DNA of 64,000 nt from Sediminibacterium sp. TEGAF015 (lineage in GTDB: Bacteria; Bacteroidota; Bacteroidia; Chitinophagales; Chitinophagaceae). A model generated the notes under the pieces. It made no database searches. It saw nothing but the letters and a program-made list of their open reading frames with translations, and had not been told where the DNA came from. Position numbers and translations under genes: made by a program. This document shows, piece by piece, positions 1 through 9,260 of the stretch; position 1 is the first letter of the stretch; the number at the start of each line of letters is the position of its first letter. The stretch is from assembly GCF_025997995.1 (NCBI RefSeq), contig NZ_AP026683.1, positions 806,501-870,500 on the forward strand, written 5' to 3'.

Positions 1-106
1 CAGCTTCTGCATTCATAAACCCAAGCATTAACACTTTATGTGTCTGAAAATCCTGAATAACGGCTGGCACCAGCCCATCTGTATATTTTTCAAAATCAAT
101 TTTCAT
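1..106 (-). CDS. hisI: Phosphoribosyl-AMP cyclohydrolase (HisI or HisIE), 5' part only
   Basis: Only the first 35 codons lie in the window; the ATG is at 104-106 and the gene runs off the left edge. The translated start contains LVPAVIQD and KVLMLGFMN, the typical opening of HisI, which hydrolyses the adenine ring of phosphoribosyl-AMP in the third step of histidine synthesis. In many Bacteroidota this domain is fused to a C-terminal phosphoribosyl-ATP pyrophosphohydrolase (HisE), but the fusion cannot be seen here. It starts 10 nt after the hisF stop codon and is the last visible gene of the trp-his transcription unit. Confidence 0.88.
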   Translation of the reverse strand, partial: MKIDFEKYTDGLVPAVIQDFQTHKVLMLGFMNAEA

Positions 107-116
107 AATCAGTTAT

Positions 117-875
117 TTATAATCGTACAGGGATTAGCTGTTCAGACAAATACTTTTTTAAATCTGGCACAGTCAATTCTTTAAAATGAAAAATGCTGGC
201 GGCAAGCGCTGCATCTGCATTCGCTTCCTGAAACACGGCAGCAAAATCTTCCTTACACCCAGCTCCTCCGGAAGCGATAATTGGGACTGGTAAAGAAACG
301 GATAATTGTTGGGTTATATCGAGCGCAAAACCTTTTTTAGTGCCATCATTGTTCATTGAAGTCAGCAGAATTTCTCCTGCCCCTCTATCAACAGCTTCTT
401 TAGCCCAGTCAAAACACAAAGTATTGGTTTTTACCTTACCCCCATTCAGGTAAACATACCAGTTACCATCTGATTCTTGCTTGGTGTCAATTGCTAATAC
501 AACACACTGACTACCAAATGCCAAAGCCAGCTCATTTATTAACGCAGGGTTTTTATATGCTGCTGTATTCACAGATATTTTATCAGCTCCATTTTTTAGT
601 AAGACCTGAACGTCTTCTACGGAATTAATTCCCCCGCCAACTGTAAAAGGTATATTGATCTCATGGGCAATTTTGTTCACCAGCTCACTTAAGGTTTTTC
701 TTTTTTCATTGGTTGCTGTGATATCTAAAAAAACAAGCTCATCGGCTCCTTCCTTTGCATAGATGGACGCCAATTCAACAGGATCTCCTGCATCACGTAT
801 CTGTTCAAAATTGATGCCTTTTACTGTTCTGCCGTCTTTGATATCAAGACAGGGTATGATTCTTTTTGTTAACAC
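117..875 (-). CDS. hisF: Imidazole glycerol phosphate synthase cyclase subunit HisF
   Basis: This 252-residue TIM barrel uses ammonia delivered by HisH to convert PRFAR into imidazole glycerol phosphate and AICAR. The catalytic aspartates are visible as D11 (CLDIKDG) and D130 (VVLAIDTK). Phosphate-binding loops are visible as TVGGGI near residue 80 and ASGGAG near 200. Length is normal for the family. Its start overlaps the end of hisA by 7 nt, so the two are probably translationally coupled, and hisH lies just upstream. The family call is certain from motifs and context. Confidence 0.97.
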   Translation of the reverse strand: MLTKRIIPCLDIKDGRTVKGINFEQIRDAGDPVELASIYAKEGADELVFLDITATNEKRKTLSELVNKIAHEINIPFTVGGGINSVEDVQVLLKNGADKISVNTAAYKNPALINELALAFGSQCVVLAIDTKQESDGNWYVYLNGGKVKTNTLCFDWAKEAVDRGAGEILLTSMNNDGTKKGFALDITQQLSVSLPVPIIASGGAGCKEDFAAVFQEANADAALAASIFHFKELTVPDLKKYLSEQLIPVRL

Positions 876-1576
876 AATTCTTCTATTTTTATTCTGCCTT
901 CATAAATAGCTTTCCCTACAATTACCCCTTTACAACCAATTCCTTTTAATGCAATAATGTCCTCCATAGAACTCACTCCTCCGCTGGCAATAAAGTGCAA
1001 ACTGGGGAATTGCCTGATAATATGGGTATACAGTTCAATAGAGGGCCCTTCCAGTCTGCCGTCCTTACTGATATCTGTACAGAAAATCTGCTTAATTCCT
1101 TTCTGAATATATTTCTCTATAAACTGAATGATCGTCTCATCAGACAATTCCAGCCATCCACCAATGGCAATGAATTCCCCTTTTACATCAGCTCCTAGCA
1201 AAAATTTTTCTGCACCATAATGCTGTATCCAGGAGCTAAACAAATCCGAATTTTTAACTGCCAAACTACCAATAGTAGCCAAACTTGCACCTGATTCATA
1301 CACCAGTTTCAGATCGGATTCGGATTTAATACCTCCACCAAAATCTATTACCAGAGAAGTATTATTTGCGATGGATTCCAAAACTTTCCAATTGGTTACT
1401 TTTCCGGCTTTGGCTCCATCCAAATCTACCAGATGTAATCTTTTGATTCCGGCATCAGCAAAGGCTTTAGCAACTTCTAGCGGATTTTCATTGTAAATGG
1501 TTTTTTGAGCATAATCCCCCTCAGTTAACCTGACGCATTTTCCATCAATAATATCAATAGCAGGAATAATTTCCAT
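869..1576 (-). CDS. hisA: ProFAR isomerase HisA
   Basis: A 235-residue beta/alpha barrel that carries out the Amadori rearrangement of ProFAR to PRFAR in histidine synthesis. The general base and acid aspartates are D8 (PAIDIIDG) and D130 (GADVKG), and the C-terminal phosphate loop ASGGVSS is present. In actinobacteria a homologue (PriA) also replaces TrpF, but here a separate trpF lies in the same operon, so a dedicated HisA is expected. It overlaps hisF by 7 nt and begins one base before the hisH stop region. Confidence 0.96.
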   Translation of the reverse strand: MEIIPAIDIIDGKCVRLTEGDYAQKTIYNENPLEVAKAFADAGIKRLHLVDLDGAKAGKVTNWKVLESIANNTSLVIDFGGGIKSESDLKLVYESGASLATIGSLAVKNSDLFSSWIQHYGAEKFLLGADVKGEFIAIGGWLELSDETIIQFIEKYIQKGIKQIFCTDISKDGRLEGPSIELYTHIIRQFPSLHFIASGGVSSMEDIIALKGIGCKGVIVGKAIYEGRIKIEELC

Positions 1577-1577
1577 A

Positions 1578-2168
1578 TTATAAAGCGATAAAGTTTCTTA
1601 AAATTTGCTCTCCAGTTTCTGCACTTTTTTCAGGGTGAAACTGTACCCCGTAAAAGTTATCCTTATGCAAAGCAGCACTATACCGAATACCATATTGCGT
1701 GGTTGCAATGGTGTGTTCACCTAAGGAAGCATAATAACTATGCACATAGTAACAGAAAGAAGCGTCTTTAATATTTTTGAAAATTGGGCTCTTCAATTCT
1801 TCAATGGTATTCCAGCCTATCTGAGGAATTTTATTAATTCCATCGGCGGGAGAAAATTTGCAAACCTTTTCCTCAAATATCCCCAAACAATCTGTATTGT
1901 TTTCTTCACTATGCTTACACATTAACTGCATACCCAGACATATTCCCAAAACTGGTTGTTTCAAGTGAATAATCAATTGGTCCAGGTTCCTGTTCCGGAG
2001 ATAATTCATGGCCGTACTCGCTTCACCAACACCAGGAAAAATTACTTTATCTGCCTGTAAAATTTGTTCGGGATTATCTGTAACTTCTGCCGTACAACCA
2101 ATTCTTTCCAACGCATAAAGCACAGATTGAATATTACCGGCATTGTATTGTATAATAACTGTTTTCAC
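1578..2168 (-). CDS. hisH: Imidazole glycerol phosphate synthase glutaminase subunit HisH
   Basis: A 196-residue class I glutamine amidotransferase that hydrolyses glutamine and channels ammonia to HisF. The catalytic triad is visible as C77 (GICLGMQ) with H178 and E180 (VQFHPEKS). The oxyanion-strand motif PGVGEA is near residue 46. The gene starts only 3 nt after the trpA stop codon, with no room for a promoter or terminator. This is the junction where the tryptophan genes run directly into the second half of the histidine genes. Confidence 0.97.
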   Translation of the reverse strand: MKTVIIQYNAGNIQSVLYALERIGCTAEVTDNPEQILQADKVIFPGVGEASTAMNYLRNRNLDQLIIHLKQPVLGICLGMQLMCKHSEENNTDCLGIFEEKVCKFSPADGINKIPQIGWNTIEELKSPIFKNIKDASFCYYVHSYYASLGEHTIATTQYGIRYSAALHKDNFYGVQFHPEKSAETGEQILRNFIAL

Positions 2169-2171
2169 TTT

Positions 2172-2957
2172 TTACAATTTAGGTCTTATCCGGCTAATAA
2201 ACTGACTTGTGGCCGTTTCAATATCAACTGCCTGATGTAGCTCTTTAATAAACGCGGATCCAATAATAGCTCCTTGCGCATATTGAGTTGCTGTTTCAAA
2301 ACTTTGCTGGTCTTTAATTCCGAATCCTACCATTACCGGATTTTTTAACTGGTAGGATGCTAATTTTTTAAGATAGGCGTTCACTTTTGCAAAATCAGTA
2401 TCCCCTCCAGTTGTAGCAGAAGCACTTACTGCATAAAGGAACCCGGAACTGAGGCTGTCGAGCTTTTTTACCCTTTCTTCCGTTGTTTCAGGTGTTACCA
2501 GAAAAATAAAATCCAGCCCATACTTTTTTATGATTGCTCCATATGAGTTTTCAAATTCAAACGCTGGCAAATCAGGCAGAATTAATCCATCAACCCCTGC
2601 ATTTGCCGCATCTGCACAAAACTTTTCAAATCCATATTGAAGTATTGGATTCATGTATCCCATTAAAACAATTCCTGTTTTCTGTAAATCTGGGATTTCC
2701 CTACAACAACTAATTTGATTGAATAGAGCAGCTATCGTCATCCCATTGGCAATTGCCTTGCTGCTGCTTTCCTGTATGGTTGGTCCGTCCGCTAGCGGAT
2801 CGCTGTAAGGCATACCCAACTCAATAATTTCTACACCATTTTTTGCCAGCGCTTCCATTACAGGCAAAGTGCTTTCCAAAGTTGGAAACCCTGCTGTAAA
2901 ATAGACATTCAGAACAGGCTGATTTTTCTTTTCGAATATGTTAACTAATCTACTCAT
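2172..2957 (-). CDS. trpA: Tryptophan synthase alpha subunit
   Basis: A 261-residue TIM barrel that cleaves indole-3-glycerol phosphate to indole and glyceraldehyde 3-phosphate and passes indole to TrpB. The catalytic pair is E46 (IIELGMPYSDP) and D57 (PLADGP), with the same 11-residue spacing as in the enterobacterial enzyme. The phosphate-binding motifs VGFGIKD and GAIIGSAF are near the C-terminus. The gene starts 9 nt after the trpB stop and is followed after 3 nt by hisH. Confidence 0.97.
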   Translation of the reverse strand: MSRLVNIFEKKNQPVLNVYFTAGFPTLESTLPVMEALAKNGVEIIELGMPYSDPLADGPTIQESSSKAIANGMTIAALFNQISCCREIPDLQKTGIVLMGYMNPILQYGFEKFCADAANAGVDGLILPDLPAFEFENSYGAIIKKYGLDFIFLVTPETTEERVKKLDSLSSGFLYAVSASATTGGDTDFAKVNAYLKKLASYQLKNPVMVGFGIKDQQSFETATQYAQGAIIGSAFIKELHQAVDIETATSQFISRIRPKL

Positions 2958-2966
2958 CTTTCAATA

Positions 2967-4172
2967 TTATAAATTCATTTTTCCACTATTCATATAAGTA
3001 GCCAGGTCCTTATCTCCTCTTCCGCTTAAGCAAATTACTACCCGATCTTCAGGCTGTAAATTCAGTTGCCCTAACACTGCAAACGCATGAGAAGTTTCTA
3101 ATGCAGGAATAATCCCCTCGGTTTTACTTACATGAAAAGCCGCGTTCAATGCTTCCTCATCTGTAGCACTTAAGAAAACACCTCTGCCAGATTGGAATAA
3201 ATGTGCGTGTATTGGCCCTATTCCAGGATAATCCAGACCAGCAGAAATACTATGTGGTTCAACTACCTGTCCGTCTTCGGTTTGCATCAAAAGACTTTTA
3301 CTGCCGTGTAAAATCCCTACGGAACCCAATTGTGTAGTAGCGGCACTCATTCCACTTGAAACACCCATTCCTGCTGCTTCTACAGCAACAAGTTTAACAG
3401 ATGGTTCATTTAAAAAATGATAAAATGCCCCTGCCGCATTACTTCCTCCACCCACACAAGCAATCACATGTGTTGGTAAATCAGTACCGGTTTGCTCTAA
3501 CAACTGTGCTTTCATTTCCAAGCTAATCACACTTTGAAAACGGGCTACCATATCAGGATATGGATGTGGCCCAACTACACTCCCAATAATATAATGGGTA
3601 TTCTCCGGATGATTAATCCAGTCTCTGATTGCTTCGTTGGTAGCATCTTTCAAGGTTTTACTGCCACTGGTTGCAGGCACTACAGTGGCACCAAGCATTT
3701 TCATTCGGGCCACATTGGGCGCCTGTCGTTCAATGTCTTTCTCTCCCATATAGACAATGCACTCCAACCCTTTCAATGCACAAACTGTTGCAGTAGCTAC
3801 ACCGTGCTGTCCGGCCCCTGTTTCGGCAATAATTCTGGTTTTACCCAAACGCTTCGCCAGTAAAATCTGACCAACAGTATTATTGATTTTGTGTGCACCC
3901 GTATGACAGAGGTCTTCTCGTTTTAAATAAATCTGGGTCTTAAATTCACGACTGAGTCTCTCAGCTTTAAATAAGGGTGTTGGTCTACCTACATAGTCTT
4001 TTAGCAGATGTGCAAACTCTTTTTGAAAGTCGGGCTCTTGCATAATTTGAAGGTATTTTTCCCTCAATTCCATCACATTCCGCTGCAACATTTCCGGAAT
4101 ATATGCCCCTCCAAATTCACCATAATACCCCTGCAGATCAGGTGACTGAAAGTCTACACTAACACTACTCAT
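2967..4172 (-). CDS. trpB: Tryptophan synthase beta subunit
   Basis: A 401-residue PLP enzyme that condenses indole with serine to make tryptophan. The Schiff-base lysine is K95 in HTGAHKINN, and the PLP phosphate loop GGGSNA lies near residue 240. The N-terminus (YYGEFGGAYIPEML) is the canonical TrpB1 type that partners TrpA. Its ATG overlaps the stop codon of the upstream secreted-protein gene by 4 nt (ATGA arrangement), so TrpB translation is probably coupled to translation of that unusual gene. Confidence 0.98.
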   Translation of the reverse strand: MSSVSVDFQSPDLQGYYGEFGGAYIPEMLQRNVMELREKYLQIMQEPDFQKEFAHLLKDYVGRPTPLFKAERLSREFKTQIYLKREDLCHTGAHKINNTVGQILLAKRLGKTRIIAETGAGQHGVATATVCALKGLECIVYMGEKDIERQAPNVARMKMLGATVVPATSGSKTLKDATNEAIRDWINHPENTHYIIGSVVGPHPYPDMVARFQSVISLEMKAQLLEQTGTDLPTHVIACVGGGSNAAGAFYHFLNEPSVKLVAVEAAGMGVSSGMSAATTQLGSVGILHGSKSLLMQTEDGQVVEPHSISAGLDYPGIGPIHAHLFQSGRGVFLSATDEEALNAAFHVSKTEGIIPALETSHAFAVLGQLNLQPEDRVVICLSGRGDKDLATYMNSGKMNL

Positions 4173-4681
4173 TTTGAAAAATTTAATTGTAAAGCAATAA
4201 GGCCTTTGCTGTCATCCATCCTGGATATCTTCCCACTGTAATTATAATATAACTTATACACTCCAATCTGATCAATTGTTTTATTCGCATTGTATATGAT
4301 GGAAATATTGCCAACAGATGATATGAGTTGCTGATAATTATACCTGAAAACAAGATCACCAATTTTATCAATCCGGCCGGTATGGTCGTATTGAATAATC
4401 AGGTTACCAATTTGACTTAACCATCCTTCATAATTAAACTGAATACCCAAATTACCTGCCTGTTGAGGTTGAAAATTTTTATTATACGAAACTTCTCCGG
4501 ATGCATCGGTTTCAAGAGAAAGTATCTTGCCCTGATCATCCAGATAAATCAGGGTATTACCCGAACTTACCTTGTATTGAGCCTTACCGCCCACATTAAT
4601 TAAAATATTACGCAGCACCTGTGCAGAAAGATTTCCACAAGCAAAAAGTACCAGTAAAACGATCAGGATCCCTTTTCTCAT
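4169..4681 (-). CDS. Exported repeat protein of unknown function inside the trp operon
   Basis: A 170-residue protein that I do not recognise. The first 20 residues form a signal peptide (hydrophobic LIVLLVLFACG, cleavage likely after LSAQ). The mature part is built of short repeated beta-type units around the pattern I-G-N/D-L-x-I/F-x-Y-(N/D), about 14-16 residues apart, for example GNLIIQYD, GDLVFRYN and GNISIIYN. No catalytic motif is apparent. It overlaps trpF upstream and trpB downstream by 4 nt each, both in ATGA arrangements, so it is co-transcribed and probably translationally coupled with cytoplasmic tryptophan enzymes. An export signal at this place is unexpected. A structural or envelope role is only a guess. 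Confidence 0.85.
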   Translation of the reverse strand: MRKGILIVLLVLFACGNLSAQVLRNILINVGGKAQYKVSSGNTLIYLDDQGKILSLETDASGEVSYNKNFQPQQAGNLGIQFNYEGWLSQIGNLIIQYDHTGRIDKIGDLVFRYNYQQLISSVGNISIIYNANKTIDQIGVYKLYYNYSGKISRMDDSKGLIALQLNFSK

Positions 4682-5319
4682 AATTGCTTTAATTGGTTTA
4701 TAAATGGTTTTACCAATTCCATATTTTTTATACCTGGAGTAATTTCAAACTTACTATTTACATCAATCGCAAATAAGTCTTTGGCAACTGGATCTGATTT
4801 AAATGATTGTAGTGCCTGTAAATCATCAGGCCCAATCCCACCACTCAAAAAGAATGGCTTATTAATATTCAGAGAAAATAAAATATCCCAGTTGAATCTT
4901 TTCCCCGTGCCACCATATTCTGCACCCGCAGTATCAAATAAAAACATATCTACCATATCCTGATAATCCTTGATCTTCCATAAAACATCGTCGTCATCTC
5001 TTAGTCTGAAAGCTTTAATTACAGAAATATAATCAGCTATTTTTTCACAATATCTGGGCGTTTCATCTCCATGTAACTGAGCCAGATATAAACCACATTC
5101 ATCCACAAGTGTCAATAAATGATCCGGCTCTTCATTTACAAATACACCTACTTTATTGATTGTTGAACCTTTTGCCTTTTTCAACTCCAATCTGGAACAG
5201 TTTTTTAAAACATACCTAGGCGATTTGGGATAAAAAATAAATCCGGCGAATTCAACTCCCATTTCATCCAGTTGCATCATTTGCTGAACACAGTTTAACC
5301 CACAGACTTTAGCCCGCAT
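4678..5319 (-). CDS. trpF: Phosphoribosylanthranilate isomerase
   Basis: A 213-residue barrel that converts phosphoribosylanthranilate to CdRP in tryptophan synthesis. The catalytic cysteine is C6 in the N-terminal MRAKVCGL motif. The conserved LFDTAGAEYGGTGKRFNW segment carries the second catalytic aspartate, and the phosphate loop LSGGIGPDD follows. The start overlaps trpC by 11 nt and the stop overlaps the following exported-protein gene by 4 nt. A dedicated TrpF makes a dual HisA/TrpF enzyme unlikely in this organism. Confidence 0.96.
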   Translation of the reverse strand: MRAKVCGLNCVQQMMQLDEMGVEFAGFIFYPKSPRYVLKNCSRLELKKAKGSTINKVGVFVNEEPDHLLTLVDECGLYLAQLHGDETPRYCEKIADYISVIKAFRLRDDDDVLWKIKDYQDMVDMFLFDTAGAEYGGTGKRFNWDILFSLNINKPFFLSGGIGPDDLQALQSFKSDPVAKDLFAIDVNSKFEITPGIKNMELVKPFINQLKQL

Positions 5320-6106
5320 TTTGTTTTTCTTTTAAAACGTTAACAAAATTGGCAAAAGCAATTCCAGGATTGGTTTCACGCATGAAACGTTCCCCTATCA
5401 AAAATCCGGAGAAACCGGCTTTCTGTAAAGTTACAATAGTGTCTGGATGATCAATCCCACTTTCTGCAATAGCTAGCATTCCCGTTGGTATCTGATTAAT
5501 CAGGTCCAGGGAGTGGTCTAGGCTCACTTCAAAACTTTTTAGATTTCTGTTATTTACACCTACAAAATCAACCTCCGGACAAATATGGCCCAACTCATCA
5601 GCTCCATGGATTTCAAGCAATACCTCCATTCCTAACTGGTGCGCCAGAAAACTCATTTTCTTTACTTCAACAGGAGTTAAGCATGCCGCAATCAATAAAA
5701 CTACAGATGCACCATGGGCTTTTGACTCATAAATCTGATACTCATCAATCATAAAATCTTTGCGCAAAACAGGAATGGGCAACTGAACCACATTTGCCAA
5801 ATCAGTAAGGTCTCCCCCGAAAAAATGCTGATCTGTTAAAACGGAAATTGCTGCTGCACCATGTTCTGCATAAGCACTTGTTACTTCTTCAACGGTTGTC
5901 CTATCGTTGATAATTCCCTTACTGGGCGACTTCCTTTTAAATTCTGCAATAATGCCTGTTTTGGTACTATCCATCAAATTAGTCCTGAGAGAAAAACCCT
6001 TTCTGGAAAAACAAACCGACTTTTCTAAAATATTTATCGGCGTAAGCATTTTACGGTGCGCAACTTCAAGCTTTTTTTGTTCAACGATTGTATCAAGAAT
6101 GGTCAT
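5309..6106 (-). CDS. trpC: Indole-3-glycerol phosphate synthase
   Basis: A 265-residue TIM barrel that closes the indole ring, turning CdRP into indole-3-glycerol phosphate with loss of CO2. Visible signatures are the N-terminal ILDTIVEQKKLEV helix, the active-site segment IIAEFKRKSPSKG with catalytic Glu and Lys, RKDFMID, and GVNNRNL, with ESGI and GFLIGE near the C-terminus. It is monofunctional (TrpC only), with TrpF as a separate, overlapping downstream gene. It begins 15 nt after trpD. Confidence 0.97.
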   Translation of the reverse strand: MTILDTIVEQKKLEVAHRKMLTPINILEKSVCFSRKGFSLRTNLMDSTKTGIIAEFKRKSPSKGIINDRTTVEEVTSAYAEHGAAAISVLTDQHFFGGDLTDLANVVQLPIPVLRKDFMIDEYQIYESKAHGASVVLLIAACLTPVEVKKMSFLAHQLGMEVLLEIHGADELGHICPEVDFVGVNNRNLKSFEVSLDHSLDLINQIPTGMLAIAESGIDHPDTIVTLQKAGFSGFLIGERFMRETNPGIAFANFVNVLKEKQNAG

Positions 6107-6121
6107 AATAGTTTTTTTAGG

Positions 6122-7114
6122 CTATTGCATTTGAATCAGATTAGTAAAACTTTTGTAGGCTGCTCCAGACTCAAGACTACTAACTGCTGCCTGATATGCC
6201 GCATCATATTGGGCAAACTTACCTGTACTATTCAATGCCATAGCAGCATTTGCCAACACCACTGCATTTTGAGACCAGCTTCCCTCTCCTTTTAGTACAC
6301 GCAGAAAAATACCGGCAGACTCTTCTACTGTGTTCCCCCCGTAGATTGCTTCGGGCAAAACAATTTTTTTGCCAAGGTCTAAAGCTGAATACACTGCTTC
6401 TCCATGATTGGTGATGACTTTAGTATCACTGGTCAAGGAAATTTCATCATAACCATCAAGACTATGAATAATAGTAAAAGATTTTCCTGTTTGCTGTAGT
6501 AAATAGTTATAGATACGGGCCATTTCCAAATTGTAAACACCCACCAACTGATAATCCGGATTGGCCGGATTTACCATTGGGCCCAACATATTAAAAAAGG
6601 TTCTTACCCCAAGTTGTTTGCGAATTGGACCAACTACTTTTAATGCCGGATGAAAAAGCGGAGCATGCATAAAGCAAATTCCTGCATCTTCAATTTCTTT
6701 TTTCAATACATCGGCATTTGATTTGAAACGATACCCCAGTGCTTCCATCACATTTGATGCTCCGTTGATGGTAGAAGCTCCGTAATTTCCGTGTTTGGCT
6801 ACTTTCTGCCCGGCGCCGGCAACTATAAAACAAGCGAGCGTAGATATATTGAAAGAATTTTTACCATCACCCCCGGTTCCAACAATGTCTACCAAATCAT
6901 TGGTACCCAAATTCGTCTTTACACATAAATGGAGCAATGCATCTCTAAAGCCACTTAACTCGTCAATGGTTATGCTTCGCATGAGATATACTGTAATAAA
7001 AGCAGTGATTTCGGATTCATTATACTGTCCGTTTGCCATATTAACCAAAACTTCATAAGCTTTCTCCCTGCTTAACGATTTGTACTCAAAAAGGTATTGT
7101 AATATTTTTTTCAT
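6122..7114 (-). CDS. trpD: Anthranilate phosphoribosyltransferase
   Basis: A 330-residue enzyme that transfers the phosphoribosyl group of PRPP to anthranilate. The PRPP-binding motif GTGGDGKNSFN is at residues 79-89, and KHGNYGASTINGASNVMEALG follows near residue 110. It draws on the same PRPP pool as HisG, encoded about 8 kb upstream. It is not fused to TrpG, which is a separate gene ending 1 nt before it starts. Confidence 0.97.
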   Translation of the reverse strand: MKKILQYLFEYKSLSREKAYEVLVNMANGQYNESEITAFITVYLMRSITIDELSGFRDALLHLCVKTNLGTNDLVDIVGTGGDGKNSFNISTLACFIVAGAGQKVAKHGNYGASTINGASNVMEALGYRFKSNADVLKKEIEDAGICFMHAPLFHPALKVVGPIRKQLGVRTFFNMLGPMVNPANPDYQLVGVYNLEMARIYNYLLQQTGKSFTIIHSLDGYDEISLTSDTKVITNHGEAVYSALDLGKKIVLPEAIYGGNTVEESAGIFLRVLKGEGSWSQNAVVLANAAMALNSTGKFAQYDAAYQAAVSSLESGAAYKSFTNLIQMQ

Positions 7115-7115
7115 C

Positions 7116-7697
7116 TTACTTATTTAACCAGTTTTTGATGATTGTTTCTCCTTGCGGTGTCAGTATGCTTTCTGGATGAAACTGTACTCCTTCAATATCA
7201 TACTGGCGGTGCATCAAGCCCATAATCAACCCATTTTCGTCTTTGGCTGTTACCACAAGTTCATCCGGCAATTGATCTGAAGACACGGCCCAGCTATGAT
7301 ACCTGCCGACTTGGATGGCATCGCCCAAACCTCTGTACAGAGGAGAACATTTGCCATTCACCAAAGGCTGGGGAAAAACCGGCATGGCAATTCCATGGTA
7401 AACTTTGGGAAGATTAATTAAGGTTGCTCCAAATACTTCGCCGATGGCCTGATGTCCAAGGCAAACACCAAGTATACATTTGCTGGAAGCATACTCTTTA
7501 ATCAAGGGTTTAAGCAAACCAGCTTCTTCTGGAATTCCAGGTCCGGGCGACAAAACAATTTTATCATACTCGCTTACTTTAGACAAATCAATCTGATCAT
7601 TTCTATATACGTCCGGATATTCACCTGTAATCTTTGCAATCAAATGCACTAGATTGTAGGTGAATGAATCATAATTATCAAAAACAAGAATTTTCAT
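7116..7697 (-). CDS. trpG: Anthranilate synthase glutaminase subunit
   Basis: A 193-residue class I glutamine amidotransferase that supplies ammonia to TrpE. The nucleophile is C79 in GVCLGHQAIGE, with the His/Glu pair in VQFHPESIL near the C-terminus and the N-terminal signature FDNYDSFTYNLV. Homologues of this type (PabA) can also serve para-aminobenzoate synthesis. Position between trpE (8 nt upstream) and trpD supports the tryptophan role, but dual use cannot be excluded. Confidence 0.95.
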   Translation of the reverse strand: MKILVFDNYDSFTYNLVHLIAKITGEYPDVYRNDQIDLSKVSEYDKIVLSPGPGIPEEAGLLKPLIKEYASSKCILGVCLGHQAIGEVFGATLINLPKVYHGIAMPVFPQPLVNGKCSPLYRGLGDAIQVGRYHSWAVSSDQLPDELVVTAKDENGLIMGLMHRQYDIEGVQFHPESILTPQGETIIKNWLNK

Positions 7698-7705
7698 AGT
7701 ATCAA

Positions 7706-9118
7706 TTAAATAACAGTTGAAGCAAGAGAAACTGCCTGATGCAAAGCGTTTAATTTATTATTCACTTCCTGCAATTCACTCTGTGGAACACTGGCCGCCA
7801 CCACACCTGCTCCTGCCTGACTGATGAGTTGATTGTTTTTACTAAGGAAGGTTCTAATCATAATGGCATGATTAAAACTTCCATCAAAACCAACAAATCC
7901 GATAGCTCCTCCATAAAAACTACGCTGTGTTGGTTCCAGTTGTTTAATTATATCAATGGCTTTTATTTTTGGAGCGCCACTTAGTGTGCCTGCAGGAAAA
8001 CTTGCTGCAAAAATTTCAAAAGGATTTTTAATCCCCTTAATACTCCCCTCTACTTCACTTACTAAATGAATCACATGACTGTAATAATGAACCTGTCGAT
8101 ATTGCGCAACTTTAACATCTTCGCATACCCTGCTTAAATCGTTTCTGGCAAGATCTACCAGCATAACATGTTCTGCATTTTCCTTCTGATCTGCAAGTAA
8201 TGCTGTAGCAGCCTGTTGATCAGTTGCATCATCGCCCGTTCTTTTAAAAGTGCCTGCAATCGGATGAACAACTGCCTTTCCGTTCTTTATTACCAATTGC
8301 GCTTCCGGAGAAGAGCCCATAATTTTATAATCACCATAATCAAAGAAGAATAAATAAGGAGAGGGATTAATACTTCTTAGTGTGCGGTATACATTGAACT
8401 CATCGCCGGTAAACGCCTGACTGAATCTTCTGCTGAGCACAATTTGGAAAACATCTCCACGCATGCAATGCTCAATACCTTTTTTTACAAGTGAGATATA
8501 CGATTCATCTGTCATATTCGACTGCAGTTCTCCGGCAACAGCAAATGGATATACAGGAACATCTTTTATGCGAATGAGTGACTCAACCATTTGCAGATCA
8601 CCCTTTATTCCAGGAATGGTGTTTTCACAAATAATCAGTTCATCTTTGAAATGGTTAAATGCAATTACATATTGATAAAGTCTATATCGAACCAAAGGAA
8701 TTATTGGTGTATTTGTATCTGAGGCAATGGAAGGTTCAAAAAAATCAATTGCATCAAAACAATTATACCCAAATAGCCCCTGTGCAAATGAATATGCAGC
8801 ATCTTCCGGAACTGAAACCTGAAAAGAATTCATGAAATCCCAAAGATGGGTAGCTACTTTTTTTGACGGATCAAGAACAGACTTTACAGGGTCAGATCCT
8901 GGCAATTTATATTCAATAATATCTCTAGATGTAATTTCAATTCCACCAATAGCATTAATACATATAAAAGAATAACTATTGTCGTGCGCATGATGATCTG
9001 TACTCTCCAGCAAAATCGTATCGCGGAAACGATCCCTTAGCCTTAAATAAATACCCACCGGAGTATAAATATCTCCCAACATTTTTTTACCGGTAGTATT
9101 CAATTGTATTTTGTTCAT
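7706..9118 (-). CDS. trpE: Anthranilate synthase component I
   Basis: A 470-residue chorismate-utilising enzyme that makes anthranilate from chorismate with TrpG-derived ammonia. The LLES motif at residues 36-39 is the classic tryptophan feedback-inhibition site, so the enzyme is probably Trp-sensitive. The catalytic C-terminal half contains FQIVLSRRF, PIAGTFKRTGDD, LVDLARND and the FPAGTLSGAPK signature. It is the first structural gene after the trp leader and attenuator; its ATG lies about 18 nt past the terminator T-tract. Transcription entering it should be controlled by leader-peptide translation. Confidence 0.97.
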   Translation of the reverse strand: MNKIQLNTTGKKMLGDIYTPVGIYLRLRDRFRDTILLESTDHHAHDNSYSFICINAIGGIEITSRDIIEYKLPGSDPVKSVLDPSKKVATHLWDFMNSFQVSVPEDAAYSFAQGLFGYNCFDAIDFFEPSIASDTNTPIIPLVRYRLYQYVIAFNHFKDELIICENTIPGIKGDLQMVESLIRIKDVPVYPFAVAGELQSNMTDESYISLVKKGIEHCMRGDVFQIVLSRRFSQAFTGDEFNVYRTLRSINPSPYLFFFDYGDYKIMGSSPEAQLVIKNGKAVVHPIAGTFKRTGDDATDQQAATALLADQKENAEHVMLVDLARNDLSRVCEDVKVAQYRQVHYYSHVIHLVSEVEGSIKGIKNPFEIFAASFPAGTLSGAPKIKAIDIIKQLEPTQRSFYGGAIGFVGFDGSFNHAIMIRTFLSKNNQLISQAGAGVVAASVPQSELQEVNNKLNALHQAVSLASTVI

Positions 9119-9136
9119 TTTCTAATACTTAAAATC

Positions 9137-9168
9137 AAAAAAAAAGCCCCAGAAATACATCCGGGGCT
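9137..9168 (-). terminator. trp attenuator terminator
   Basis: On the minus strand a 9-bp stem (AGCCCCGGA paired with UCUGGGGCU, one G-U pair) with a 6-nt loop spans 9168-9145 and is followed by a run of eight T at 9144-9137: a textbook intrinsic terminator. The 5' arm segment CCCCG (9166-9162) can instead pair with CGGGG in leader codons 15-17 (9211-9207), giving a mutually exclusive antiterminator. It stands between the trp leader peptide and trpE. It should also block transcripts coming from hisB. Confidence 0.93.
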
Positions 9169-9199
9169 CTTACAATATTGTTCAGTACTGGTTATAGCA

Positions 9200-9256
9200 C
9201 TACATTCCCCGTTCAGAGTCAGAATGCCACCACCAATGCTTATTTACTAAAATCAT
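9200..9256 (-). CDS. trpL: trp operon leader peptide with three tandem Trp codons
   Basis: An 18-codon reading frame, MILVNKHWWWHSDSERGM, ending in TAG at 9202-9200. Codons 8-10 are three consecutive TGG codons, far beyond chance for so short a frame directly upstream of trpE. The frame ends 32 nt before the terminator stem. A ribosome stalled at the Trp codons leaves the CGGGG antiterminator arm (9211-9207) free, whereas a ribosome reaching the stop codon covers it. This is the classical arrangement for tryptophan-dependent transcription attenuation. Confidence 0.93.
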   Translation of the reverse strand: MILVNKHWWWHSDSERGM

Positions 9257-9260
9257 ATTG

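Noticed and set aside
869..1576. HisA as a dual HisA/TrpF (PriA-like) enzyme, suggested by the mixed operon
   Set aside because: A full-length trpF with its catalytic Cys is present at 4678-5319, so no dual enzyme is needed.
2157..2175. Possible hidden promoter or attenuator between trpA and hisH
   Set aside because: The gap is 3 nt and the surrounding sequence shows no TTG-N19-TAnnTTTG or hairpin with T-run; a promoter inside trpA cannot be excluded.
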